Source: Fulvia fulva
Taxonomy: Eukaryota; Ascomycota; Dothideomycetes; Mycosphaerellales; Mycosphaerellaceae
Direction of reading: 5' to 3'
DNA: 64,000 bases
Assembly (NCBI RefSeq): GCF_020509005.1
Contig: NC_063020.1
Coordinates: 2,728,001-2,792,000 of the forward strand
The notes below the pieces were generated by a model. The model was not told where the DNA came from, made no database searches, and saw only the letters and a program-made list of their open reading frames with translations. A program made the translations under genes and the position numbers. How positions within the stretch are numbered: position 1 is the stretch's first letter; each line of letters starts with the position of its first letter. Shown one piece after another: positions 1-12,200 of this stretch.

Positions 1-3000
1 CTAGCTACGGCGAGGGAATCTAACTAGGCCCGGCTCCCCTTTAGTATATAGCTAATAGGCGTAGACTAGGACGTATAGGGTAGTAGGACATAGGACGATA
101 TAGAGGAAATGATTGTCGATGCCGATAACTAGCCTCGACACGCTTAGTATCATCTAGTATAACGTTAACTATAGCAAGGATATAGTCTAGAACCATTTCC
201 TATACGAGGCGGACCCGCGCGTCTACTACGTCCTTATAATCTAGGAGCTATAGATTAACCCGTACTATAAGAGACTAACGACCTACAAGTTACTAGGCTA
301 TACGACATACCTACGAGGCGACGGTAGACCCCGTACGTGCTTCTATATTAGTAAGGACATACTAGAATCCGACTAGGAGGTAGTATACTACGTAGACGAA
401 GAAGGCGGGGGCGATATTACCTCCCTCTACGTAGGTAGTACCTAGATACACAACCTATATATATAACCGCTAGCCTCGAGGTCTAGCCGCGACCTAGGGG
501 TCTACAGACACCTAGACAGTGCGCTTAAGAGACAAGGGTGCCACATCGTAGTAGGAGACTTTAACATATACTACCCTTCCTAGGAAAGCCTTATATAGCC
601 GTACCCTATAGCCGACGAAGTACTCGACTTAATAGCGAGCAACGTAATTGCCCTTAATACCCCGAAGGACCTAGGCACCTAGAAGAGAGGGGGACTCTAA
701 GGCACGATTGACCTCTCCTAGATCTTAGATAGCTACTACTATACGGTCACCTACTATAGGATCGAACATAAACTCGAGGCGTCGTTAGACTATATACTAG
801 TTAGGACCTCTATTACGATATAGATATAACGTATACTAGCGAGAACCCCTAAGCTAAACTAGGGAAAGGCCTACTAGGCTAATATCTAGGCGTACCTCGA
901 TAACTCTAAGAGGCTAGTCTAGATTACGTAGTAGTAATACAATAGTAAAGACGAGATAGACGAAGTAGTCTAGGGGTTAATAGACGAAATAAGAAAAGCG
1001 ACCTTACTTTACGTTCCGCTTACCTAACTAACGATATAGTCTAAACTATACTAGACGCTAGAGTACACTACGGTAGTAAGAGAAGCAAGGAGAGCCCGCC
1101 GGGTATAGACGAGCAGCTATAGCGAGGAGGCCTAGAATGTATATAGAGAGGTATACTAATAGAAGAAAGCTATAATACGAAGGGAGAAAGCAGTCGGCTA
1201 GAGGGCTATAGTAGAAGAAATCGCCGGTAAGCTAGAGAGGATGTAGAAGCTAGCGAAATAGGCCCGATAGGACCCTATATAGGGCCCCTCCTTCTCTATC
1301 CTAGCGCTATAATCGCCTAGTAGCCCGGTTAGCGACCCCGAGGCTAAGGCGCGTCTACTAGCTAGCAAGTTCTTCCCGCCCCTAGTCGAGGCTAATCTAA
1401 GCGACATAAATAGCTCTACTCCCCTAGCCCCTAGTATCGCGGTCTAATAGGAGGTGTCCGAGGGAGAAGTTGCCGCTATACTAAGGAAGTTGCCGGCGAA
1501 GAAAGCCCCTAAGCCGGATAGGATCCTAAACGAGCTACTAAAGAAGTGTAGAGATCAACTAGCCCTAGTAGTTATAGCGATCTTTAACGCCTACCTATAG
1601 ACCGGATACTACCCGATAGCTTTTAAACAATCGACGACAGTAGTCCTACGTAAGCCGTAGAAGGAAGACTATACGTAGGTGAAGTCGTACCGCCTAATTG
1701 CGCTCCTTAACACTCTTAGGAAGGCGCTTAAGAAGCTAGTTATAACGAGACTCTCCGAGGCGGTAGAGGAACACTCCCTACTCCCGGACACTTAGATAGG
1801 TACGCGCCTATAGCGATCGACGCTATCCGCGATAGAACTTATCACCTCTTAGGTAAAGGCTATCTAGTATAAGAATAGGGACAAGGTAGTATCCTTACTT
1901 AGCCTAGACATATCGGGAGTCTTCGACTACGTATTATACCCGCGGCTACTCTATATCCTAAGGTCGAAAGGACTCCCTAAGTAGCTTATTAACTTCGTAC
2001 GGTCCTACCTCTAAAACCGTAGCACGTCGATCCTAGTCGGCTAGTATAGAAGCCTAGTTTAAGTAGTCTATACTAGAATCCCGTAAGGCTTAACGCTAGA
2101 ACCTATTCTATTCCTCTTCTTTATAGCGACGCTTTTCCTAGCCCTAGAATCCTAGAACACCGCTACGAGCGGCTTCGTAGACGACATAAACATCCTAGCG
2201 TAGTCTTCCTCGACTAAGGAGAACTATAGGCTACTAGGAGAGAAGCACAAGATCTACGAGGACTAGGCTAGGAGATATAGGGCTCGGTTTGCCCTAGAAA
2301 AGTACAATCTGATACACTTTACGCGCCGGCCACGGTTCTATAATATACAAGCTTCTATCTAGATAAAGGGGCATACGACTAACCCGGTAAATTAGCTTAG
2401 GATCCTTAGACTATAGGTAGACCCGGCGCTACGGTAGAAGAAGTACGTATAGGCAATATTACGGAAAGCTAAACAGAATATAGCATTATACTAGAGGCTC
2501 ACTACGTCTATATAGGGGGCGGACTTCCGGGAGTCACGACTTCTATATACGGCTATTATACGGCCAGTCCTTACCTATAGTAGCCAAGTGTAGTCCTTAG
2601 GTAAGAGGGCCTACCTATCGAAGGGACTCGTCGCGCCGCTAGCAAAGATCTAAAACTAATGCCTAAGGAAGGTCACCGGGGTATATAAGTCGATACTAAC
2701 GAGGATGCTTAAGTACGAGATCGCTATACCGCCGATCGACCTATATATCTAGGGACTACGGACCTCCTACTTAGGCAAGTCGGCATAGTACCTAGTATAG
2801 AAGGTTATCGCTAGTATAGTCGTAAGGGCCCGCGAATTAGTACTAGCGTATAGGGGCATTCGACCCGGAAACGAGCCGAACTACCGGGTAAGGGACGAAT
2901 AGCTAGTAATATAATAGGAAGGTAAGAAATCGTTTATAGAGCAACTATAGAAAGAGAGGTAGAACAACTAGGTTGTAGGGTATAGTAGACGCCCTTAGCT

Positions 3001-3610
3001 AGCGGGACAACCTAAGGAATAGTTAGCTACAAAATCCGCGGTCAAGTACCCCCCGAAGCTTATCTACTACCGCCTTACGAGGGTATAGAGTAGTATAGTA
3101 ACCTAACTACGAAGCGAACATATCGGCCTCTAGGGGTACCTATTATAGAGGAAGGTTCTAGGATACACGAATACTAGCTGCCCCTACGGCTATCGCTCCT
3201 AGAACGTACGGCACGTACTCCTTATCTATCCGAGGTGGTCGCTAGGAAGGGGGGAGTAGATAGTAAAGGCGAGGAACCGGACGATTAGGGCACCTCTTAA
3301 TAACGCTAAGGACCTACGGCGCATTACGAACTAGATACTAGAGAAGGGCTAGCTAGAATAGTACCGCCTAGTAGGAGTAGTATAGGAAGAGAGGATACGA
3401 CGTAGCGCGACGAGACCGGCTAGGAGCGGGGGCTAACGGGGTAGTAATATAGACTACGTACGTTTAGAGGGAAAGCTAAACTAGATAAGGAGTAGTCGGG
3501 GGCGGGAAGGGTTTTCACCTATTTGGGTTTCCCTTTATATATAATAATAGATATATACCTATATAGGCCGGATAGGATCCTAGAATATAGGAATGACAAA
3601 TCTATCTATC
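1..3610 (+). mobile_element. Tad1-like LINE family A, copy 1 (RIP-degraded)
   Basis: This is a non-LTR retrotransposon copy that enters from beyond the left edge and ends in the tetranucleotide tail (ATCT)n at about 3598-3610. It aligns with family-A copies at 21660-26602 and 45014-50003, both on the opposite strand, which fixes its orientation and 3' end. The window holds the last bases before ORF2, all of ORF2 and the 3' UTR. The element interrupts a minus-strand gypsy integrase, whose sequence resumes at 3611. CpA and TpG are almost absent, consistent with heavy RIP. It is not functional. Confidence 0.9.
119..3541 (+). pseudogene. LINE A ORF2 (endonuclease-reverse transcriptase), copy 1
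   Basis: This is the inactivated ORF2 of the LINE, which nicks target DNA and reverse-transcribes the element RNA there. Reading from the ATG at 119 (M-P-I-T-S in this copy), the APE-type endonuclease motif V-V-G-D-F-N-I-Y-Y lies near 550-580; RIP has changed His to Tyr. The RT catalytic motif reads G-F-V-D-D-I-N-I-L-A at about 2171-2200. The C-terminal Cys/His region typical of Tad1-clade elements (S-C-P-Y-G-Y-R-S, then V-R-H-V-L-L) is near 3175-3225. All three signatures share one frame, so inactivation came from point stops (Trp and Gln to TAG/TAA) rather than indels. The original length was about 1,140 residues. The less mutated copy 3 keeps the parental residues. Confidence 0.85.
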
Positions 3611-6600
3611 TATATAGCTACTTCTAGAAAGTTGCGATAAACTGTTTCTCTCTATTAGAGGTGATCGTGTCCGGGAGCCTACGTCGACTAAATACGTACT
3701 TTAAGAATAGACGCGCTACATTCTTCGCCGTTATAGCTCTAATAGGAATAAGTTCTACTTCTTTCGTTAGGCGGTTCGTAACGGTCATAATATTATTATA
3801 AGTTATACTATCAAGTTCGCTATCTAGTAAGTCTACTATAAAGTCGACTAATATATAGCGCTAAGGTCGTTCTAGTATAGAAAGTAGATGTAATAATCTA
3901 GGTAGCTAGGTATATAGAGATTTCGTCGTACGGTATACTCGGTAATTTACGGTATATCTACGTACTAATCTTACTAAGCTAGGCTAGTAAAACTCACGTA
4001 CTACGAGCTTATATATACGGGCTCTACTAGGATAGCCTACTACTAGTACGTCGTAGTTCATCTTTACTATTCGAGTCCGTAGCTTCTAGTTATCCGGTAC
4101 CTATAAGCTCTAGTCGCCGTACTAATTACGGACGTAGAGTATATCTCCTTCTACCTCGTAGTATACTAGGTATACCTTCGCCTTTTAAAGAAGTAGCGGG
4201 ATTGCGTCACCTTTCTATAGCATCTTAATTACTACCTTAAGCTCCTAGTCCACGGCGTACGCTATTACTATTCGATACTCGAGTTTAGCCTCGTAATTAG
4301 CCTCTATCGTAGGCTTCGATACGGTAGTAGCTTCTACCGGTATAGCGGCTTCGGCTAGTATAAATTCTGTTACTTCTAGGTTTAGCGGAGTTTCCGTCTC
4401 TTTAGTAACATCTTCTACGGTTATGCGTATAGAGTCGAGCTTAAGGAATCGCTTAGGCGGTAGTAACGTCTAGTACTAATACTAATTACGCGGATCGTCT
4501 ACCCCCTATAGAAGGTCCTAGCTACGTCTCGTTAGACTGTCTAGCTTTATGCCTTAAACACCGGGCCTATAGACGATACGGAAGTTGAACTAAGAGAGGA
4601 ACTTAGCCTACCTCGCCTAACGTCGATTAAGCTACTTCGTCGTTATAAAGTACTCTAGGTTCTTATAATCTATAAACACTTTGACCGGTTCGATAGTATT
4701 ATTATCTACTTCGTAGGCCAATTTAGGCCTCTACCCTTTAAACGCCTTTATAATAGCTAATAGCTCCTTATCGTAGATCTTATAGTTATACTCTTATAGA
4801 CTTGACTTCTTAGAGTAGAACGCTACCGGGTATAGGACGCCTTCTTCGTTATATTAGGAGAGGACGCCGGTATTAACGAAATCCGAGGAGTCCGTCTTAA
4901 CGACTATCTACCTCCCCGGTACGTAATATACTAATATGCCCGCTTTGCTAAATACTACCTTTAATACGTCAAACGCCTTCTAGCACCCTAGTATCTAATC
5001 GATTCTTCTATTCTTATAGTTACTAGGGCTATCGGACTTGGTCAAGTTGGTTAGCGGCGATATAAGTCGCGAGAACGCTTCGATAAACCGTCTATAGAAG
5101 TTAGCGAAGCCTAGGAACGCTTATATATCCTTTAGGTTAGTTAGAGCCTCCTAGCTTTAGATATATTCTAGCTTGTCGGGGTCTATTTCAATGCCTTCTA
5201 GCGTAATAATTAGGCCTAGGTATTTAACTCTCTACTAATAGAATTCGCATTTGTTAATATCTACGGTTAACCCGGTATTACGTAGTTTTATTAAAACCTT
5301 CGTTACGTACTCGATATACTCTTCGAGTATGTCGCTAAAAATTAGTACATTATCTAGGTATACCGACACGAAGTCGTTAAGGTGTTCCTATAACATACTA
5401 TTGATGTATAACTAAAACGATGCCGGGCCGTTATATAGACTAAACGGTAAGACTAGACATTCGTATACTCCGTACTACGTAGCGAACGCTATTAGCCATT
5501 TATACCCCTCGGTAATACGAAGCTTATTAAAGACTACGACGATGTCTAGCTTCGTAAAGTACCTCTTACTATATATCCTATTAAGGGTTTCCTAGATCAA
5601 AGGTATAGGGTACCTATTCTTAATATTTATTATATTTAGCCCTCGATAGTTAATATATACTCGGAGTCCTCCTCCTAGCTTACGTACTACTAGAATAGGA
5701 GCTAGGGACTAGCTTGTCTTCTAACTAGCCTTACGGACTTTCCCTTCGCTCTCCTACTTAGTAACCTATTTCTTGACTACTTTATTCTCTTACGGTACAA
5801 GCCTATAGGGTTTGCGGTAAGGAGGCTCTTATAGGCCGTCGGGCTTAATATAGATTTTATAGTTAATGCCCGGCCTATAAGGCGGGAGCCCTTTATAGTC
5901 TTTAGCTAAGAACGCGTCCGTAATATAATAGTACTCGGGCGGAAGCTTCTCCTTCGGGTTGTAGTTAAATTGCTTATTTAGGAACTGATCAAGGTCGTTA
6001 ACTAACATTACGCTTAGCTTTAACTCGCCGTTACTATCCGTTTCGCTAGACTCGTTACTAGTAGGTAGAATATAGAAGTACTCGGCTCTAGGCCGGTACG
6101 TATATATCTCCTAAGCGTAACGACTAACGCCTTAATAGTCCACTTTCTTATCGTCGTCTATATATAAGGACGAGACGTTCAACTCCGCCCCTCCTACCGT
6201 AAATCCTAGCGACTCCCCGGTAAAGGGCTCTAGTCCGTATTTCGTACGTTACCGGTATTAGTAGTTTAGGGACTAAACTATTATCGAGGTCTTCCTACGA
6301 AGACAGTGACTAAAGTAGTAGTCTGATCTAAGGGCCACTTCGCCGGTTTCCTAGAAGATGTTAGGGTTGTACTAGCTTAACTAAGGTAGGCCGAGGACGA
6401 TCTCGTATTCGAGGTCGGTTACGTAGTATATTATTTGCTCGTAATAATGACCGCCGATAACAACGTCGACTAAGGCTACGTATATAATACGTCTAGTACT
6501 CGCCTTCCTATCGCCTAGTATTAAGTTCTTGCTCTAAACTAGGGGTATTAGAGGGATGTTATGTTTACGTATATATTTCTAATCGAGAAAGAGAGAGGTT

Positions 6601-6780
6601 AAAGTAGAATCTAGTAGGCCTCGTACCTTTCCATTTTGTATTATTATAGGCAGTACTATATAAGGGTATATATCCGGTAACTATAGTTCTAATATATAGG
6701 CCGATATCTTAAGTTCTCCGCTATAGTCCGTCTATTACATTCTATACCTCTCGATCTTATACTCTTTCTAATTCTTATTC
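3611..6780 (-). pseudogene. gypsy A pol: protease-RT-RNase H-partial integrase
   Basis: Minus-strand translation shows, in order: protease near 6600 (L-L-D-S then L-T-S-L-F, followed by the family's G-L-P block); RT near 5500-5700 ([28 protein letters not shown]); RNase H near 4900-4600 (D-S-S-D-F, Y-D-K-E-L-L-A-I, K-N-L-E-Y-F); and integrase from about 4100 down to 3650, ending near L-P-D-T-I-T-S-N-R. The last Asp-Arg pair of the catalytic block has become Asn-Arg by RIP. The frame breaks at the LINE insertion. Many Trp and Gln codons are stops. It cannot encode a working polyprotein. Confidence 0.83.
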
Positions 6781-8990
6781 TAACTACTATCTACTATACT
6801 TAGGTAGTAGCCCCGGCATTTCCCTACTCGGTAGCGAGGGCGCTTAAGTTCGGAGTTACGTTACGTAGTCGAGGTAGGCGGTAGTCGCCGTCGTAGCCGT
6901 ATATCTCGTACTCGGGGTTACTAGTAATATATAGTCCGGTACGGTAACGGAAGTACTTACCCTACTTCTTTAAATTTTCGCGACCCTCGCGGTTAAGCGG
7001 TAGCAGATTCTAAAGGTGTACTAGCAATTCTTCCTTCTTCTTAATACCTAAGTACTATAGTAGGCGCTATACGATCGCGCCGGTCGCGTTAGCTACGGTA
7101 GCTATAGTAGTCATTACGTTACTAGTAGGGCCTAGGTTCTAGTTACCTCCTCCGCCGCTACTACGAGGGCGGTTATTATCCTACTAAGGGTATAGCTACT
7201 CGGTCTCGTAGAAGGTCTCGTCTAACTCGGTATACTCCTTAATAATATCCTATATACTATTTAGGTAACGGTTAACCTCTCGGTCGCCGAATGTCTTAAC
7301 GAAGTACTTACGGTTTAGGCGGTTACGGAAAAGTATTAGCTCGGTATTATCCCCCTAGTCTATCTAGGTACGTAACTTCGAGTAACGTACGAAGAATACG
7401 ATAAAGGATTCCTTCTACTACTACTTATAGGTTATAATATCGACTATAGCCTTTATAGCTTCGTTACGGGTACCGTACTAACGAGTTATCTAGTTAAGTA
7501 GCTCCTCGCCGGTACTGAACTCGTTATATAACTAATGTCCTAGGATAGGGATGCGTAGCTTAATAGTAGTCTAGACTTTACTATTAGTCTATCTATATAG
7601 GAAGCGGAGGGTATCCTAGTTAGTACGGAAGGTCGCTACTATAAGCTTTAGTAGGATACTCGTATACTAACTATTAAAAGATAGGTCGGCATCGTTCTTA
7701 AACTTCTTAGGATCTAGCACTCCCTTACCGATCTCTATACTACGCTCTAAGGTACGGTCGATGTTAATAAGACGCTCGGCGAGGTCTACTAGCGGTATCT
7801 ATATACGATTAGTACGTCCTCCTCTAGTACGTACTATCTCTTAGCGCTAGTTACGGCGGCGATTATCGCGGCCTCGATCCTTATCCTTGTCGCTACGGCC
7901 TAGGCCGTCATTATTATCGTTATCTCTACTACTACCCCTACCGCCCCCGGTAGCGGCTTTATAATATATATACTAAAGCTTCTCGAGGGAGGTCTCTCGC
8001 GGGTAAGAGCGCGAGCGTAACGGACTACGGCCTCGACGCCTATTATCGTTAGTAGTATTGTCCTCTATAGCTTAGAGTCGAGTCTTTAAGTTATCGATCT
8101 CCTTCTATAACGCCTAGTTTATACTCTTAGTATCTTGTGCCTTCTTCTTAGCCTCTTATACCTTCTTCTTCTCCTTTTCGCTAAGATCGTAAAATTACTT
8201 ATATAGATTATTAGCTTACTTATACTTATCCTAGACCTCCTTTATCTTAGCTAGTTCTAGTACGTTCTTAAGATCCTATACTATCTTCTATAAGGCGGAC
8301 TTCTCGGTTCTAAGTATCTAATAGATACGGTCGTATTCGGCGTAGAGGTTACGGTACTAGTCGTTCTAGAGGGCGTTTATACGTTATAAGACGTCGACTT
8401 ACTTAGTAGCGGTCTACGCGGTATTAAATCCTCGTAGGATAAAGTCGTATAAAGTCTTAGTATAGTCTCGGACTAACTCGGCGAGGTCGTTCGCGTCGAC
8501 GTTCTAGAAATCGCTAGCGGCGATATGTTCGGCTTCGTCGAGGGAGTAGTAAATAGGTAGTATGTCGTCGCTACCCTTCTCCTAGTACTCCTTTGGCTCG
8601 TAGAGTTCTATAAAGTCAATAGCGCCTCTCTATTCCCTATCGAGTACCTTCTCCTATACTATATCTAACTCCTACTAAAGAGCGACGCCGGTATTAATCG
8701 TAATACGCCGGTCGTTATCTTAAGTCTAGGACTATAGAAAAGATAAGAGATCTAGGAAAAGAGATATACGCTTACCTAAGGGCTTTGCCGGTAGTAGTAT
8801 ACCGTTCTAGGTCTATAAGTCCTACTAACTCGTTATAGTATAGTTATTAACGCGACCTATCGCTATCGCTAAGGTCTTCGCGGCGTTAACTTCCCTAGGT
8901 ATCTACGTACTTAGCGCCTTACCGTGTTCTACTACCCGCTCGTAGGCGCGTGTTCTTTAGTTCTATAAGTCTATTCCTATTATTACGCGT
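6781..8990 (-). pseudogene. gypsy A gag, minus copy
   Basis: This is the degraded Gag of the family-A gypsy, the structural protein that would form virus-like particles. Identification rests on its place upstream of the protease and on homology to the plus-strand copy at about 19200-21450. Both share a Lys/Glu-rich coiled-coil stretch (E-K-E-K-K-K, N-L-K-T-R-L) near 8100-8250 here and 20000-20160 there. The boundaries are approximate: the ATG that might start the plus copy (GGGATGCG near 19218) reads GGGACGCG here, so I cannot fix the start. A zinc-knuckle region is expected near 6850 but its cysteines are not clearly recognisable after mutation. Confidence 0.65.
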
Positions 8991-9059
8991 CCCTTACCTA
9001 GATCCGTAATCTAGGTAGGCTAGTAGAATAAACTATAAGGGCGCGCGTACTATAGGTAA

Positions 9060-9252
9060 TACGGGTCTAGGCTGCTCTCGGTAGGTAAAAGGGTGTCGTA
9101 GCTAAGTAATCGAATAAGTTCTACGGAGAAGAGAAGTTCTAGCTAAGGCGCGTATCGAAGATAAGCGCGACGTTCGCCGAGCCGAGGCGTTATATTATAT
9201 TTACGAAGTCACGTGACCCGTAGGCCGTAGGCCGTAGGGCTACACCGTAATA
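9060..9252 (-). repeat. degraded gypsy LTR between families A and C
   Basis: Read on the minus strand, the LTR begins TATTACGG at 9252 (ancestral TGTTACGG, with TG to TA by RIP). It is preceded on that strand by a run of six G and the spacer TAG, a polypurine tract belonging to gypsy C. It leads into the gypsy A gag region. The left boundary is an estimate, because no clean TG..CA end or target duplication is visible. It resembles the LTR start at 18995 (TATCACGGGTAGCCC). Confidence 0.5.
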
Positions 9253-9299
9253 CTACCCCCCTTCTCAAATCGCCTTAAGCGCCTACGAGGCGGTATCTA

Positions 9300-12200
9300 T
9301 CAATTCAAAATAAGTAATGCTCTATAGGGTATATCTATCTAACTCTATAATCTAAAACTCCGGTATATAAAAAGATACGACTATAGACGAGCCTAAGCTA
9401 CGAGTAAAGCGACGTTACTAGCGGTAGCGAGTCCTAGGCGTAGATCGTAGAAACGAAGTGACTGTTTATTATGCCTTAGTACGCCTTAGGTTATATCGTG
9501 ACTAGTACTTAGCGTCGGCGGTAACGGTCGCGTCGTTATTAGTATCGCTAGTACTATCCGCCGAGTCTATTAGCTCGGTTATATTAGGCTCTAGTGCTTA
9601 CTATCCGCGTAGAGGTCCTGGAGCGCGAGGGTTCTTATAATGGTAGTCTGCTATAAGTTCGTCTATAGTGCCTTTTAAGTTGATATAAGGTTCTTTAGTA
9701 TATAACCTATCTGCCTATTTAATAGTATAGCTAATACTCTTCTTTACTTTTCTAGTCTAGCGACTGTCTACTACTACTACGGCATCGTACTATTCCTTAA
9801 CTTCGCTATCGACTTCGGTAAGCGTAGGTTCGTACGTCTATAAAGGGAACGGGTCTTCGGCGGATAGTTATAGTAGGTTAGTATAGAACACGTAGTATAT
9901 TCTTATACTCGTAGGCAGGTCGAGTTCGTAGATATCGGTCGCTACTTTCTTTATAATCGTGAAGGGGCCTACGTTCTTATAATTAAGCTTCTTCGCTAGT
10001 CGTTTAGTACGAATATTATGTAAATTGAGCTAAACCTTATCTCCTACCTTATATAACCGCGTAGGTCTCCGGCTATATTTATAATAGTCGGCTTTAAGCT
10101 ATACTTATATATACTTAAGCTAGTTGATATAATCTATATATACACGGCTTATATAAGTTGCGAAAGCGTCTATATCTTACTAGCTAATTTTCTACGTAGC
10201 TAGTAGTACGTCCGTACGGGTAGGTCTACTAAGAACTTCTATTCTTAGGTTTCTTCCTAAGGTTACGAAGAACGGTAACACGCCGGCAGTACTTTTTATA
10301 TTGTTTAAAGCAAACTCCGCTATTAGTAGCTAGTCGTACTCGTTGTCTTAGGCGTAATTGATATATATACGTAGGTACTACTCTATAACTTAGTTCGTAC
10401 GTTCGGACTGACTATCGGTCTAAGGGTACTATGCCGTCGACATCTTATACTTAATGCCTAGGCGTTCGTAAAGCGTCTTCTAGAAGCGACTCACCTACTA
10501 CGAGCCGCGGTCTAAGTAGATAGAGCGGAATAGGCCTTAATCCTTAATAACGTAGCGGATGATTATATTATATCTATAGCTATCTCGGGCTCTATATCGA
10601 CGACTAATATAAGGTACTTACGCTTTATAAGACGATATGTCAAGGTAAGGATATTGTTATACTTAACGTCCTCCGGGCTATAGCTGTCTAGAAGTGCTAT
10701 AATATAGTCTAGGGCTACTTCCTCGAATATACCGTTAGGTATTAGGATTTGCTTAAGGTTGCCCTAGTACGTATTATAGAAAGCCTTAGTTCTAGTATAT
10801 ATATAACAGTTCTTTATATATCGTACGATATTAGCCTATATACTAGGCTAATAGTACGTACGAGTTATTAGCTCGTATATCTTCTCGCGCCCCGGGTAGC
10901 CGGCTATAGGGGCATTATAATAAGCGGCTATAAGTTCTTCGCGGATATTGCTACTATTAGGCACGTAGAGGCGGCCTTGAATATAAATCAGGTCGTGCTC
11001 TAGTTCGCACTCGCTAAGATTGATATACGTACTTAATTTCTACGGTAGCCGACTATTACTAGCTTATAGGCCTTTCTTAATTGCTACTACGAGCTCGTCC
11101 TAATCGTAGGCGTTCTAGATCTCTTCCTTAATAGACGCCTCGTTCGCGTTAAGCACGGTAAGCGCGAGCTAATATTAGTCGCGAGCGTTCGTATACGTTA
11201 TTATCACTAACACTCTAAGAGACTCCTATACTTTAGGGGCGAGGTTACGTTCCTTTAAGACCGTTTGTTGTCTATTCTTAATATCGTCTATTACGTCTAT
11301 GTCCTAAGTACGGCGTATTAGGGTATTAGGCTTACCGCCTAGCTTACCTAGTTAGTATTCGATCTAGAAATCGAACCCGGACAAGAATTTACTCTATCGT
11401 ACTTGTCGGCGATTTAGCTACTTAGTAGTTATAAAGTATTATAGACCGCGGTAATTAGATAACACCCTAGTCTTACTACCTATTAGCTCTAGCCGCTATT
11501 CCTTAAAAGCTCGAACGATAGCTATAAGCTCCTTGTCGTAGATCTTATAGTTACACTCGGCTAGATCTATCTTCTACGAATAGTATATAACTAGGTAAAG
11601 CTGTCCGTCTTCTACGATCTATAAAAGAACGCTACCGGTATATCTATTAGAGGCGTCGTATTTAATAACGTAAGGCTTACTTAGGTCAAAGTGCTATAGT
11701 ACTAGTTGCTTTATAAACTCCGCCTTAAGCCTATTAAAAGCTTGCTAGCACTCTAGTGTCTAGTTCTAAGTATATTTTGTAGGTCGCTTTGACTTGTCCT
11801 TACTACGGACCCCCCTCGTAAGAGTAGTTATAGGTAGTACGATGTTCGAGAAGCCTTCTACAAACCTTCGGTAGAAGTTCGCGAGGCCGAGGAAGGAAAG
11901 GACGTCCTTTATACTTCTAGGTGTCTCCTACTCGAGGATCGTCTTGATCTTCTTTAGGTCTATCTTAATACCTTCGGTAGTAATAATTAGACTAAGGTAC
12001 TTGACTTCCTTCTAGAAAAACTTGCTCTTCGCGATGTCTAATAGTAGTCTAGTATCGATAAAGCAGTCTAGTACCTTAAGCACATGTTCTATATACTCCT
12101 CTCTTATACTACTAAAGACGATCGTATTATTAAGGTATACGGTAACGAAGTCGTTAAGGTAAGGCCTTAGGGCTTTATTAATATAGGCCTAGAAGACGCT

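Larger units (their letters stand above)
3611..9252 (-). mobile_element. Ty3/gypsy family A element (minus copy), RIP-degraded
   Basis: On the minus strand the order is LTR, gag, protease, RT, RNase H and part of integrase, as in Ty3/gypsy. The 3' part stops inside the integrase core at 3611, where LINE A copy 1 ends, so the rest should lie beyond the left edge. A second, plus-strand copy of the same family lies at 18995-21659, with clearly alignable gag and protease DNA. Stops are scattered through every domain. The right edge abuts the polypurine tract of the next gypsy (9253-15166). Confidence 0.85.

Noticed and set aside
1198..1407. 69-codon open frame, identical in protein to one at 23863-24072
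   Set aside because: It is antisense to LINE ORF2 in both places and remains open because RIP made both copies alike. A third, variant version lies antisense in copy 3 (47187-47426). It is not a gene.
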